NCBI GenBank assembly: GCA_028289605.1
Contig: JANQON010000006.1
Coordinates: 461,938 to 525,937 of the forward strand
Length of the DNA: 64,000 nucleotides
From: Hyphococcus sp.
GTDB lineage: Bacteria > Pseudomonadota > Alphaproteobacteria > Caulobacterales > Parvularculaceae
Reading direction: 5' to 3'
Shown here one piece after another: positions 7,564 to 17,050 of this stretch. How positions within the stretch are numbered: the first letter of the stretch is position 1; each line of letters begins with the position of its first letter. The notes under the pieces were generated by a model. That model ran no database searches. It was given only the letters and a program-made list of their open reading frames with translations, and was not told where the DNA came from. The position numbers and the translations under genes are program-made.

Positions 7564-10242
7564 ATGGGACGCGCGATGCGGCGACTATCGGCACTTTTTT
7601 CCGGCGTATCCGCCGCGGCGTTGACGATGGGCGCTGCGGCCGCCGTCGCGCAGGAAGCGACATCTGCGCCAGCCGGGCTCTCTGCGCTCAATATCGACCC
7701 CGTGACGGCCGCTGCGGCCGGCGCGGTGGCCCTCGCCTGCGCGGCGATGATCTGGGCCTATCGGGTTTCCGCCACGACGCGCAATCAGTCCCTCAACTGG
7801 TCGAACCGGCTCGCCGAAATGGAAGCCCGGCTGGAAAAGTCCGACGCCGTGCTGTCCGCCCACCCCGGCCTGGTGCTCGTCTGGGAGGACGACAATGAAG
7901 CCATCGAATCCGGCTGGGGCGATCCGAAAATTCTCGGCGGGCCCGCGGCGCTCGCTTCCCTGCTGTCGTTTTCAACTGAAGGCGGCGACGACGTTAAGCC
8001 CGTCGACACGCTGCTGAACGCGCTCGGACACCTTCCTGTCGACGATGACGAAGCCGGTCCGGCGAAAACCCTGAAACAGAAAGTCGCCGAATTGCGCGAG
8101 CACGGGGTGGCGTTTTCCGGCGCGGTCATTACGCCGGACGGGCGGTCGATCGAAATCGACGGACGCGTCGCCGGCGGCCAGGTGGCGCTGTGGATGACTG
8201 ACCCGGCGGTGCGCATGGCCGAAGACGGCGCCATCGTCGGAGCCATCCGGGAGCGCGCGACCGATCTGCACGGATCGCACGCGCTGCTGGAGCGCTCGCC
8301 GCTGCCGGCATGGCGACGCGACGCCGATCTTGCGTTGGTCTGGGTGAACCGCGCTTATGTCGCTGCTGTCGAAGCCGCGAGCGCCGCGGACGTCATTCGC
8401 CAACAAATCGAACTTGATCCCGCCGTCTTAAAACTCGCGGGAGACGCCTCCGCGGAGCGCAAGCCGGCCGAAGGGCGGATCGTCATCAATTCAAACGGGG
8501 AGCGGCGCGTCTTGCGGATCGCCGAAATCCCGCTGCATGATTCCGGGGAAGCGGCGCTTGGCGGCGTTGCGATTGACGCAACGGATCTGGACAAGGCCAA
8601 AACCGAGCTGCGCCAACAGGTTGAAGCCAATCAGCGCACGCTTGACCAGATCCCGACCGCGGTCGCGATTTTCGGCGCAGGACAGAATCTGATCTACAAC
8701 AACCGTGCATTCCAACAATTGTGGGACATTGACGACGCGACTTTATCCGGAAGGGCCTATCACGGCGAGATCCTTGATGATCTGCGCCTGGCGGGCAAAT
8801 TGCCGGAGCCGGCGGACTACGACGCCTGGAAAGAACGCCAGCTTGCTCTTTACACTGAAGACGTAGGGCTGGAGGGCTCGGCTCGCGACGGCGGCGCGCC
8901 GGACGAGATTTGGCACCTGCCCGACGGTCGCACTTTGAGAATGTCGAAGCAGCGCCATCCCCTGGGCGGCGTGGTGATCGCCCTGGAGGACATTACCGAA
9001 AAGCTGTCGCTGGAAGCGCAGTTCAACACCCAGCTCAATGTCCAAAAGGCGACGCTTAATAATCTCTCCGAAGCGGTCGCCGTTTTCGGCGCCGACGGAG
9101 GGTTGCGATTGCACAACAAAGCGTTTGAAACTCTGTGGCGGTTTGCGCCGAAGAAACTGGAAAAGCGCCCGCATATCGACGAAATCTCTTCACATCTCGT
9201 CAGCAAGACGCTGCGTGCGGATGACGCGATCGCTGTGGTGCGGCGCGCAACGACGTCAAAATCGCCGGAAGACCGCCAGTCCGTTTCGGGCGTTGAGATT
9301 TCTCTGCGCAACGGGCGCTCCGTCGCCTTCGGCGCAGAGCCGCTGCCCGACGGCGCAACCCTTGTCCACTTCCTCGACATCACAGATTCCAAAGAGCGCG
9401 AAAAGGAACTCAAGGAACGCAACGCCATTCTTGAAAATGCCGATCGGCTTAAGTCGAAATTTGTCGATCACGTTTCCTATCAACTCCGTACGCCGCTCTC
9501 GGCCATCATCGGGTTTTCGGAAATGCTGGACGGGCAGATGTTCGGCGTCCTGAACGACCGACAAAAAGACTATGTCGCTAGCGTCCTGTCCGCGTCATAC
9601 CATCTGCGCGATCTCATCAACGACATCATCGATCTCGCCGCGATCGACGCCGGCAAACTGGAGCTTGACCGGAAACCGACCAATATTCGCGCGCTTCTTG
9701 AGAGCGCGGCGACGTTTTCCGCGCTCAAGGCCGAAGACACCGAAGTCGCGCTCAAGGTGGATTGCCCGAAAGAGATCGGCGAGGTCGCCCTTGATGAACG
9801 GCGCGTCAAACAGATGCTGTTCAATCTTCTCTCCAACGCTTTCTCCTACACCGGCGCTGGCGGCGAAGTGACCCTGGGCGCTCGCCGGGAAAACGGCGCC
9901 GTCAAAATCTGGGTTGAAGACAACGGCCGGGGCGTCTCGCCGGAAGACCAGGCCAAGGTGTTCGATACATTTGAAAGCCGCGGCCCAAGCGCCGGCGCCG
10001 GGCTCGGACTGTCTCTGGTTGACCGCTTCGTCCGTCTTCATGGCGGCTGGACCAAGCTCGATTCCCGAGAGGGCCAAGGAGCCCGCGTCACTTGCTACCT
10101 GCCGGAGACCGTCGCCGCGCCGCAGACGGCGCAGCCTGTGTCCAACGACGATGCGGAAAGCAAAGATCAGCAGACTAAAAAAGCGCGGACGACGCGCAAT
10201 GCCTCGCGGAAAGCGCAAATGCGGGCGCAGGCGGCGGAATAG
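7564..10242 (+). CDS. divL: DivL-type PAS/kinase protein with Tyr at the phospho-acceptor site
   Basis: An 892-residue membrane-anchored protein. A hydrophobic N-terminus and a transmembrane segment near residues 55-70 (AAAAGAVALACAAMIWAYRV) precede several PAS-like regions (about 240-340, 350-470 and 490-610). A histidine-kinase dimerisation domain follows, then a HATPase domain (NAFSY near 755, DNGRGVS near 785, GAGLGLSLV near 810). In the H-box the acceptor is Tyr639 in HVSYQLRTPL instead of His. That is the hallmark of DivL, the pseudo-kinase that links DivK phosphorylation to CckA/CtrA cell-cycle control. The ATP-binding boxes look intact. It follows ahcY on the same strand, 302 bases downstream. 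Confidence 0.88.
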   Translation: MGRAMRRLSALFSGVSAAALTMGAAAAVAQEATSAPAGLSALNIDPVTAAAAGAVALACAAMIWAYRVSATTRNQSLNWSNRLAEMEARLEKSDAVLSAHPGLVLVWEDDNEAIESGWGDPKILGGPAALASLLSFSTEGGDDVKPVDTLLNALGHLPVDDDEAGPAKTLKQKVAELREHGVAFSGAVITPDGRSIEIDGRVAGGQVALWMTDPAVRMAEDGAIVGAIRERATDLHGSHALLERSPLPAWRRDADLALVWVNRAYVAAVEAASAADVIRQQIELDPAVLKLAGDASAERKPAEGRIVINSNGERRVLRIAEIPLHDSGEAALGGVAIDATDLDKAKTELRQQVEANQRTLDQIPTAVAIFGAGQNLIYNNRAFQQLWDIDDATLSGRAYHGEILDDLRLAGKLPEPADYDAWKERQLALYTEDVGLEGSARDGGAPDEIWHLPDGRTLRMSKQRHPLGGVVIALEDITEKLSLEAQFNTQLNVQKATLNNLSEAVAVFGADGGLRLHNKAFETLWRFAPKKLEKRPHIDEISSHLVSKTLRADDAIAVVRRATTSKSPEDRQSVSGVEISLRNGRSVAFGAEPLPDGATLVHFLDITDSKEREKELKERNAILENADRLKSKFVDHVSYQLRTPLSAIIGFSEMLDGQMFGVLNDRQKDYVASVLSASYHLRDLINDIIDLAAIDAGKLELDRKPTNIRALLESAATFSALKAEDTEVALKVDCPKEIGEVALDERRVKQMLFNLLSNAFSYTGAGGEVTLGARRENGAVKIWVEDNGRGVSPEDQAKVFDTFESRGPSAGAGLGLSLVDRFVRLHGGWTKLDSREGQGARVTCYLPETVAAPQTAQPVSNDDAESKDQQTKKARTTRNASRKAQMRAQAAE

Positions 10243-10306
10243 CGCGGGGGCGCCTTAGGGTGTCCGCGCCTTTATTGCGCCTCGATCCTCTGGTAACGCC
10301 CTTGCA

Positions 10307-10954
10307 ATGCTGAACTTCATTGCCCTCCTTTCCGCGTTTACGCTTGCGCCGATTGACGCTTCAGACCGGTACCTCGATTGTCTCGTCGCGATCGAGGAAG
10401 ATCTCGAGCTTGGACGCCGCGCAGCGCAGCTTTGGGCCGCCGAAGGCGGCGGCGCCAATGCGCAGCATTGCCTCGCCATGGCGGACATCGCCGCCGGTTT
10501 TTCAAAGCTCGCCGCCGCCAGGCTGGAAGAGATTGCGCAACGCAATGACGCCGGCGATGATTTTGTGCGCGCGCGCCTTTATGCCCAGGCGTCCGAGGCC
10601 TGGCTTGAAGCAAACGCGCTCGCGGCCGCTGAAACGGCGCTCGCCGCCGCCTTTGAACATGCGCCGGGCGCCGGCGAGCTGCATTTGACCGAAGCGAAAG
10701 TCTTCGCCGCACAAAACCGTTGGCAGGAAGTCGCCGTCGCCGTCACCAAAGCGGAGAAAGCCGGGTTCATTTCCGTCGAAGCGTTCATCGCCCGAGGCAG
10801 AGCCCATTTGGCCGTCGGCAATCCAGAGGCTGCGGCGGAGGACGTCGTCGCGGCGTTGAGTATGGAGCCAACCAATATCGACGCCCTCACCTTGCGCGGC
10901 GACGTGCAACGAGCAGGCGTCGCCATCGAAGTCTCGTTGACCGATCAACGGTAA
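10307..10954 (+). CDS. TPR-like periplasmic protein
   Basis: A 215-residue protein with a short signal peptide (LNFIALLSAFTLAPIDA). The body is Ala-rich helical hairpins in tetratricopeptide style, clearest at AFIARGRAHLAVGNPEAAAEDVVAALSMEPTN-like periodicity near residues 155-190. TPR units mediate protein contacts; no enzyme motif is visible. The gene starts 64 bases after divL on the same strand and may share its transcript, but no strong ribosome site precedes ATG 10307, so the start is approximate. Partner unknown. Confidence 0.7.
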   Translation: MLNFIALLSAFTLAPIDASDRYLDCLVAIEEDLELGRRAAQLWAAEGGGANAQHCLAMADIAAGFSKLAAARLEEIAQRNDAGDDFVRARLYAQASEAWLEANALAAAETALAAAFEHAPGAGELHLTEAKVFAAQNRWQEVAVAVTKAEKAGFISVEAFIARGRAHLAVGNPEAAAEDVVAALSMEPTNIDALTLRGDVQRAGVAIEVSLTDQR

Positions 10955-11030
10955 ACGACGGGCGTTCACAAGTTTCGTTTTCACGCCAGTGTGATGCGGC
11001 CTCATTCCTTGGACGAGCTATATAGATTGC

Positions 11031-11194
11031 TACGGAGAACCGACCTCCTGCAGGCGGTCGGCTCCTCCAGCGTCTTGCGAATTGCAGGAACTGGGCAAAG
11101 TGTTTTGGTCCCCCTTCTCGCTTTGTCTGGCGCGCTGAAAAGCGCGTGGGGCCGCCGGTTTCGCCCGCAACTTTATCGGCGGTCCCATTTTTTT
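11031..11194 (+). ncRNA. candidate structured small RNA (or orphan leader) with intrinsic terminator
   Basis: Within a 300-base gap lie three consecutive hairpins. H1 at 11034-11065: GGAG, AA bulge, CCGACC pairing with GGTCGG-CTCC, and a pyrimidine-rich loop and flank (TCCTGCAGGC, CTCCTCC). H2 at 11131-11146: CGCGCT/AGCGCG closed by a GAAA (GNRA) tetraloop. H3 is a terminator ending in seven T at 11188-11194. The segment GGTCCCC at 11108-11114 can also pair with GGGGCC of the terminator stem. No convincing ORF fills the space. The 5' end is estimated from a TATATAG-like box at 11019-11025. I do not recognise it as 6S, tmRNA, RNase P or SRP RNA. Confidence 0.5.
11147..11194 (+). terminator. 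intrinsic terminator of the small-RNA locus
   Basis: An 11-bp stem, TGGGGCCGCCG (11147-11157) with CGGCGGTCCCA (11177-11187) including one G-T pair, is followed immediately by seven T at 11188-11194. This is the clearest plus-strand terminator in the window, and it ends before the membrane-protein gene at 11271. Confidence 0.8.
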
Positions 11195-11270
11195 GCGGCC
11201 TAGACTCGATTTCCCCAGAAAATCAGCCCAACGGTCGTTGTTAACCTTCGATTAAGGAATGACGCCTCTC

Positions 11271-12044
11271 ATGGCGCAATCGCCTGCAACACCGGGATTT
11301 GCCGACGTGTCGAACGCGCACCGGAACGACAAGGACATCAAAGAGCTGCAGCGGCTCGCGCAGACCGCGCCGATTTCGCCGCGCAAACGCCGCGAGCGGC
11401 CATCGCGAGCGGCGCGCTTTGCGGCGATTGATCTTCTCTCGCGGTGGAGCGCGGCCGGACTTGCGTCGGTCGCCGGCGTCGGCGTTTATTTGTCGATTAC
11501 GGTCGGACGGGCTTATCCGGGCCGAGCGGCGGCCTGGGCGTTGATGCTCCTCGCCGCCCTGTGGATCTGCCGGCGGCTGCAAACCCAATATCGCTCAGGC
11601 GCAGCGTTCGCCGCACGCCCCTTCAGGTGGCGGGCTTCCTTCACGTCTTGTCTCTGCGTACTCGGCGTCGCCTTCGCCAGCGCCCCGATCCTGCTGGCGC
11701 CTGCCGGAGCTGAGCCGGCGCTGGCCGTCCAAGCGACGGCGCTTGTTCTTGTAGGATCTTTTGGCGCCGCAATATTTTTTGCAGCGCATCTTAACAGCGC
11801 CGCGGCCATGGCCGTTCCAGGCGTTGTGTTTCCTTTGTTGGCGGCCTGGCGAGGTGAAAACGCGACCGCCGCATTGCTTGTCCTTCTCGCATCTGCAGCG
11901 GGATTGGGCGCCGTCTTCGCTGTGCAATCGGCTATTGCGAACAAGTTGAAAGCCAAACATCCGAGAACCCATATTCAGCGGGTGGAGTTCGATGTCGATC
12001 AACCCGCGGCGGACCACAGCGCACCCGATCAACAAACCGCGTAA
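11271..12044 (+). CDS. hypothetical multi-pass membrane protein
   Basis: About 257 residues. A basic, Arg-rich cytosolic N-terminus (RKRRERPSRAAR) is followed by about six hydrophobic helices in two clusters, and the tail is hydrophilic with Asp and His. No family is recognised and no catalytic motif is visible. Two starts are possible: ATG 11259 directly abuts an AAGGA, which is too close, while ATG 11271 has that AAGGA 12 bases upstream, so I prefer 11271. It lies downstream of the small-RNA terminator and has its own AU-rich terminator right after the stop. Confidence 0.65.
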   Translation: MAQSPATPGFADVSNAHRNDKDIKELQRLAQTAPISPRKRRERPSRAARFAAIDLLSRWSAAGLASVAGVGVYLSITVGRAYPGRAAAWALMLLAALWICRRLQTQYRSGAAFAARPFRWRASFTSCLCVLGVAFASAPILLAPAGAEPALAVQATALVLVGSFGAAIFFAAHLNSAAAMAVPGVVFPLLAAWRGENATAALLVLLASAAGLGAVFAVQSAIANKLKAKHPRTHIQRVEFDVDQPAADHSAPDQQTA

Positions 12045-12071
12045 ACGATCTATTTTTAGAACGTTTTTTTT
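12044..12071 (+). terminator. AU-rich intrinsic terminator
   Basis: AACG-A-TCTA pairs with TAGA-A-CGTT around a TTTT loop (12044-12065), and six more T follow (12066-12071). It begins at the last base of the stop codon of the membrane-protein gene and isolates it from the glutamate dehydrogenase gene. Confidence 0.65.
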
Positions 12072-12142
12072 GCTTCTAATTCGTTAGACATGGTCGTCGC
12101 CTTCACGCTAAGAGGGCGGCCAAAACCTCACACCAATCGCAT

Positions 12143-15100
12143 ATGGGGCGGGCGATGCCAGAAGGTCTCCTGACCGATCTCGACGACGAAATCCTGGTCA
12201 AAGTCATCGAGCAAGCCAAGAAGGACAAGATCGGCGATTTCGCCAAGAGCGGAGAGCCGGAAAAGGCTTACGCCAAGTACCTTGAACAGCTTGTGCGCTA
12301 TGCAACCGGCGAGGACGCCCTTTGGGCCGATCCTTCGCTGCTGCTGATGCGCGGCGCCGCGGCCTGGAATCACGGCGCAAAGAGAAAGCCGCTCGAGAAC
12401 AAGCTGTCGCTCCGCATTGAAGAGGGCCGCGGCGGCGGCGATCGCCGGCTGGTTCTGGACATTATTACTGACGACAAACCGTTTCTCGTGGACTCTATTT
12501 CGGCGGCGCTATCGGACGCGGGCAAGCTGGTGTCTTTCTTTTCCAATGCAGTCGTCGACATTCATCGCGACGACAAAGGCGCGCGACAATTCGGCGCCGC
12601 CGGACGACCCATGCGTGAATCGATGATCCACGCAGAAATGGACCCGCCCGTCGCCGACGCGGAAATTGATCAGCTGCGCGAAGAGATCGAACGCGTTTTG
12701 GAAGACGTGACCGTATCGGTTTCAGATTGGGAACCGATGCGCGCTCGCCTCGCCGCTTCAATCGCAACGTTGGAACGGTCGCGCCTGCCGGGCCTTAAAG
12801 CCGACGAGCAGCGCGAAGCGATCGAATTCTTGAAATGGTTGTGGGACAATCGATTTGCATTTCTCGGCTACCGCCGTTTCGACGCCACGGTCACCGACGA
12901 ACAAATCTCGTTCGAACACGATCCGCAACACGATCTTGGCATCCTGAAAGACCCGTCGCGGCGAATCCTTCGTTCGTCCGCCGTCGGCGCCAGTCCCCTG
13001 ACGCCGTCGGTTGAGGCGTTTTTGCGCTCCAGCGATCCCATCATCATCGCCAAGGCGAACGCCAAATCGCTGGTCCACCGGCGCGCCTATCTCGACTATA
13101 TTGGCGTTAAGACTTACAACATCGACGGCTCGGTTTCCGGCGAAGACCGCTTTGTCGGCCTTTTTACGTCCGATGCGTATTTCCGCCCAGCGATGGACAT
13201 CCCGCTGTTACGCGCGAAACTCAACGCCGTGATCGACGACACGGATTTCAACCCCGGCGGCCATAACGAAAAGGCGCTCATCAACATTCTGGAGACCTAT
13301 CCGCGGGACGAACTGTTTCAGTCCGGCGTCGACACATTGCGCGAAATCAGCCTCGGCATTCTGCGGCTGTATAAGCGTCCCCGCGTTAAGCTCTTCATGA
13401 GCCGCGACCACTTCGACCGGTTTGTTTCCGCACTCGTGTTTATTCCGCGCGACCGCTTTAGTTCCGATATCCGGGCCCAGATCGGGGAACTGCTCGCGGA
13501 CACGTTCGACGGGCGCGTGACCAGCTTTTCTCCGTTTTTCGGCGACGCGGCGTTGGTGCGCGTACACTTCATCATCGGCATCGAACCCGGCGCTCCGGAG
13601 GGGCCCGGCGTAACGGCGTTGACGACGCAGATCCGAAAGCTGTGCCGCAACTGGAGCGATGATCTGCTTGAAGCGATGCGCCGGGCTCATGACGGCGCGA
13701 CGCCATCGGACCTCTACAAAAAATACGTGAACGCTTTCGGCGCCGGATATGTTGAACGGGCTGAGATCGCTGACACGTTGCGCGATATCGGCGCATTGGA
13801 GCGATTGGCGGCGGAAGGCGCAATCGTTCGGGCGTATCGCCACGCCGGCGATCCCGCCCACACGGTGCGCCTCAAAATCTATCGCAGCGGCGGACCGTTC
13901 CCGCTCTCCCGCCTGATCCCGACGATCGAGAATCTTGGACTGAACGTCATTCAGGAAACCGGATTTCTGGTCGAACCTGGCGACGAAGCGAACGAAACGC
14001 ACTGGATCCACGATTTCCATACTGAACAGCGCAAGGGCTTGAAGATCGACCTTGACGAGGTGCGCAGCGAGTTCGAAGAAACCATGCTGGCTGTGCTGGA
14101 TGGAAAAGCGGAAGACGACCGGTTTAACGGTCTTGTCCTAACCGCGGGAATCAACTGGCGCGAAGCATGGGTGCTGCGCGCTGCTGCAAAATATCACGTG
14201 CAGTCGGGATTTTCCTATTCCCAAAGTTACATGGAAGACGCCCTTTCCAACCATCCGGCGATTGCACGCAACCTCATCGCTGCGTTTCACGCGCGCTTTA
14301 ATCCCGCCGGCGCCAAGAGCCCAGGAAAGCGGGAAAAAGACGCCGATGCCGCTGAAAATGATGTGCTGGAGGCGCTCAACGAAGTTGAAAATCTTGGCGA
14401 AGACCGCATCTTCCGCCGTTTTTTGAACCTCTTTACATCTATTCTGCGCACTAACTATTACCAGAAAACCGATAGTGACGGCGCCAAACCCTATATCTCC
14501 TTTAAGATCGACAGCGCCGGAATCGATGAACTGCCGGAACCGCGCCCCTATCGCGAAATCTTCGTCAGCGGCCCGCGCGTCGAAGGCGTCCATCTGCGCT
14601 TTGGCCCGGTGGCGCGCGGCGGGCTACGGTGGTCGGACCGGCGAGAAGATTTCCGCACCGAGGTGCTGGGGCTGGTCAAAGCCCAGCGCGTTAAAAACGC
14701 GGTCATTGTTCCGACGGGCGCCAAGGGCGGTTTTTATCCGAAGCAGCTGCCGCAAACCGACGACCGGGCTGCGATTTACGCCGAAGGCCGGGAAGCATAC
14801 AAACTCTTCATCCGCGGCCTGTTGGACGTCACGGACAATATCGTCAAGGGAGAAGTCGTCCGCCCTCGGAGTATGGTGCTTTGGGATGACCCGGATCCCT
14901 ATCTCGTCGTCGCCGCCGACAAGGGAACGGCGCAGTTTTCCGATACCGCCAACGCAATTTCCGATGAGTACGGATTTTGGCTCGGCGACGCCTTCGCATC
15001 CGGCGGCTCGGCGGGATACGACCATAAGGTCATGGGCATAACCGCCCGCGGCGCATGGGAAGCGGTCAAACGTCACTTCCGCGAAATGGGCAAGGATATT

Positions 15101-17041
15101 CAATCCGAACCGTTCACGGCGGCGGGCGTCGGCGATATGTCCGGCGACGTTTTCGGCAACGGCATGCTGCTTTCCGAACAAACCCGGCTCGTCGCTGCGT
15201 TTGATCACCGCGACATATTCATTGATCCCAACCCAAATGCGGCGAAGGGGTATGCTGAACGACGACGGTTGTTTGATCTGTCCCGCTCCTCATGGGCGGA
15301 CTATGACAAGAAGCTGATTTCAAAAGGGGGCGGCGTCTTTTCGCGATCCGCGAAGTCGGTGTCCACGACGCCGGAGATGCGCAAGGCGCTAAACATCACT
15401 GAGCAGAAGCTAACACCCAGCGACCTCATCAAAGCCATTCTCAAAGCCCCGACCGAGCTGTTCTGGCTTGGCGGCATCGGCACTTATTTCAAAGCTGAAT
15501 CAGAAGAGAATTGGCGCGTCGGCGACCGGGCGAACGATGCGGTGCGCATAAACGCTAAAGACATTGGCGCGCAAGTTATTGGAGAAGGCGCCAATCTCGG
15601 GCTCACTCAACTCGGCCGCATCGAATTTGCGCGGGCGGGCGGACGCATAAACACCGACGCGGTAGACAACTCCGCCGGCGTCGACTCATCGGACCATGAA
15701 GTCAATATCAAAATTCTTCTCTCGGCGGCAATCGAACAGGCGGAATTGAAGTCCGAGGAACGCAACGACCTTCTCGCGTCTATGACGGAGAACGTGGCCG
15801 AACACGTTTTGAGGCACAACTATGATCAAACCAGAGCCATCACGCTTATGGCGCAAACCGCTGCTGCAGACGTCGAGGTGCACGCCCGGCTGATGTCGAC
15901 AATGGAGCGGGCTGGACGGCTCGACCGCGCCGTTGAACATCTGCCGGCCAATGATGACTTGCTGGCCCTACGGCAGTCGGGACTTGGCCTAACCCGCCCC
16001 GAGCTTTCAGTGCTGCTCGCCTACGCCAAGCTGTGGATGTTCGACAAGCTCGTCGCGTCGACGGCGCCGGATGATCCGGAGTTTGAGCGCGAGCTTTACG
16101 CTTACTTCCCCGAAGCCTTACACGGTTTCACCAAGCCCATCGTATCGCACCGACTGCGCCGCGAGATCATCGCCACCCGCATTTCGAATGAAATCATGGA
16201 TACATGCGGGATTTCCTTCCTCCAGCGAACGATTGAGATGAACGGAGACAATTTCGCCGCCATGGCGCTGGCCTATGAAACAGCGCGCGGCATCTACGAC
16301 CTCACCGCATTCGCCGATTCAATCGATGAACTTGACAATAAGGCGTCCGAGGAACTCCAAACGGCGCTGTATCTTGAAGCGTCGTTCCTGTTGCGAGAGC
16401 AGGTCTTCCATCTCCTGAACGACAAGGCGTTCGCGGCGGCGGCGGAACAACACGGCATTAAGTCGATCATTCAGAAATATCGCGCGCCGGTTGCTGAATT
16501 CAAAAAAGCGTTGCCGAAGATTCTCGGCGGCGAAGACGGGACCGCTCTCAACCAACGTCTCGAGCATTGGAAGTCGATGGGCGCTCCTGTCGCCATTGCG
16601 CGTCAGGCGGCCGCCCTGCCCGCCCTGGAGCACGCGCTTGATATCGTCGATCTCGCCAGCGACGCGGGCTGGTCCAATCCAGGCGTCGGCGGGCTCTTTT
16701 TCGCCGTCGGCCGACTTTATTTCTTCGACACGCTGCGAGAAAAAGCGCGGCGCGAACCGCCTGCAGATCACTTTGATCGTATTTCCGTACGTCAGTTTGC
16801 GGAAGATCTTGGCGGACTGCAGCGCGCGCTGACGAAGAAAATCATCACTTTCGCCGGCAATGAGCCCAAGGGCGCGCCAGTCGAGTGGGCGCCCGCCGTG
16901 CTTGCCCGATGGGAAGAATGCGAAGCGTCAAGCGTGGCGCAATTCAAATCCACCGTGAGCGAACTCGATCTCGCCGGCGCAACCAGCGTCGGAAAGTTCG
17001 CCTTGTTCGCGAAACGCTTAGGCGCGCTCATCAGCGAGTGA
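12143..17041 (+). CDS. gdhB: NAD-specific glutamate dehydrogenase, 180-kDa class
   Basis: A 1632-residue enzyme that oxidises glutamate to 2-oxoglutarate and ammonia with NAD. The length and long N-terminal regulatory region (with ACT-like parts over about the first 700 residues) are typical of the large GDH_180 class. The catalytic domain shows GGLRWSDRREDFRTEV near residue 826 and PTGAKGGFYPKQLP near 855. The dinucleotide-binding region around GVGDMSGDVFGNGMLLS is near 995. The start is ATG 12143 or ATG 12155 (MPEGLLTDL); neither has a strong ribosome site. It is convergent with purH with only nine bases between the stops. Likely catabolic role in glutamate use. Confidence 0.95.
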   Translation: MGRAMPEGLLTDLDDEILVKVIEQAKKDKIGDFAKSGEPEKAYAKYLEQLVRYATGEDALWADPSLLLMRGAAAWNHGAKRKPLENKLSLRIEEGRGGGDRRLVLDIITDDKPFLVDSISAALSDAGKLVSFFSNAVVDIHRDDKGARQFGAAGRPMRESMIHAEMDPPVADAEIDQLREEIERVLEDVTVSVSDWEPMRARLAASIATLERSRLPGLKADEQREAIEFLKWLWDNRFAFLGYRRFDATVTDEQISFEHDPQHDLGILKDPSRRILRSSAVGASPLTPSVEAFLRSSDPIIIAKANAKSLVHRRAYLDYIGVKTYNIDGSVSGEDRFVGLFTSDAYFRPAMDIPLLRAKLNAVIDDTDFNPGGHNEKALINILETYPRDELFQSGVDTLREISLGILRLYKRPRVKLFMSRDHFDRFVSALVFIPRDRFSSDIRAQIGELLADTFDGRVTSFSPFFGDAALVRVHFIIGIEPGAPEGPGVTALTTQIRKLCRNWSDDLLEAMRRAHDGATPSDLYKKYVNAFGAGYVERAEIADTLRDIGALERLAAEGAIVRAYRHAGDPAHTVRLKIYRSGGPFPLSRLIPTIENLGLNVIQETGFLVEPGDEANETHWIHDFHTEQRKGLKIDLDEVRSEFEETMLAVLDGKAEDDRFNGLVLTAGINWREAWVLRAAAKYHVQSGFSYSQSYMEDALSNHPAIARNLIAAFHARFNPAGAKSPGKREKDADAAENDVLEALNEVENLGEDRIFRRFLNLFTSILRTNYYQKTDSDGAKPYISFKIDSAGIDELPEPRPYREIFVSGPRVEGVHLRFGPVARGGLRWSDRREDFRTEVLGLVKAQRVKNAVIVPTGAKGGFYPKQLPQTDDRAAIYAEGREAYKLFIRGLLDVTDNIVKGEVVRPRSMVLWDDPDPYLVVAADKGTAQFSDTANAISDEYGFWLGDAFASGGSAGYDHKVMGITARGAWEAVKRHFREMGKDIQSEPFTAAGVGDMSGDVFGNGMLLSEQTRLVAAFDHRDIFIDPNPNAAKGYAERRRLFDLSRSSWADYDKKLISKGGGVFSRSAKSVSTTPEMRKALNITEQKLTPSDLIKAILKAPTELFWLGGIGTYFKAESEENWRVGDRANDAVRINAKDIGAQVIGEGANLGLTQLGRIEFARAGGRINTDAVDNSAGVDSSDHEVNIKILLSAAIEQAELKSEERNDLLASMTENVAEHVLRHNYDQTRAITLMAQTAAADVEVHARLMSTMERAGRLDRAVEHLPANDDLLALRQSGLGLTRPELSVLLAYAKLWMFDKLVASTAPDDPEFERELYAYFPEALHGFTKPIVSHRLRREIIATRISNEIMDTCGISFLQRTIEMNGDNFAAMALAYETARGIYDLTAFADSIDELDNKASEELQTALYLEASFLLREQVFHLLNDKAFAAAAEQHGIKSIIQKYRAPVAEFKKALPKILGGEDGTALNQRLEHWKSMGAPVAIARQAAALPALEHALDIVDLASDAGWSNPGVGGLFFAVGRLYFFDTLREKARREPPADHFDRISVRQFAEDLGGLQRALTKKIITFAGNEPKGAPVEWAPAVLARWEECEASSVAQFKSTVSELDLAGATSVGKFALFAKRLGALISE

Positions 17042-17050
17042 GAAGCCGTC

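Noticed and set aside
10991..11203. A 70-codon plus-strand ORF across the small-RNA locus
   Set aside because: It runs through the hairpins and terminator, has no ribosome site or recognisable domain, and the RNA structure explains the sequence better.
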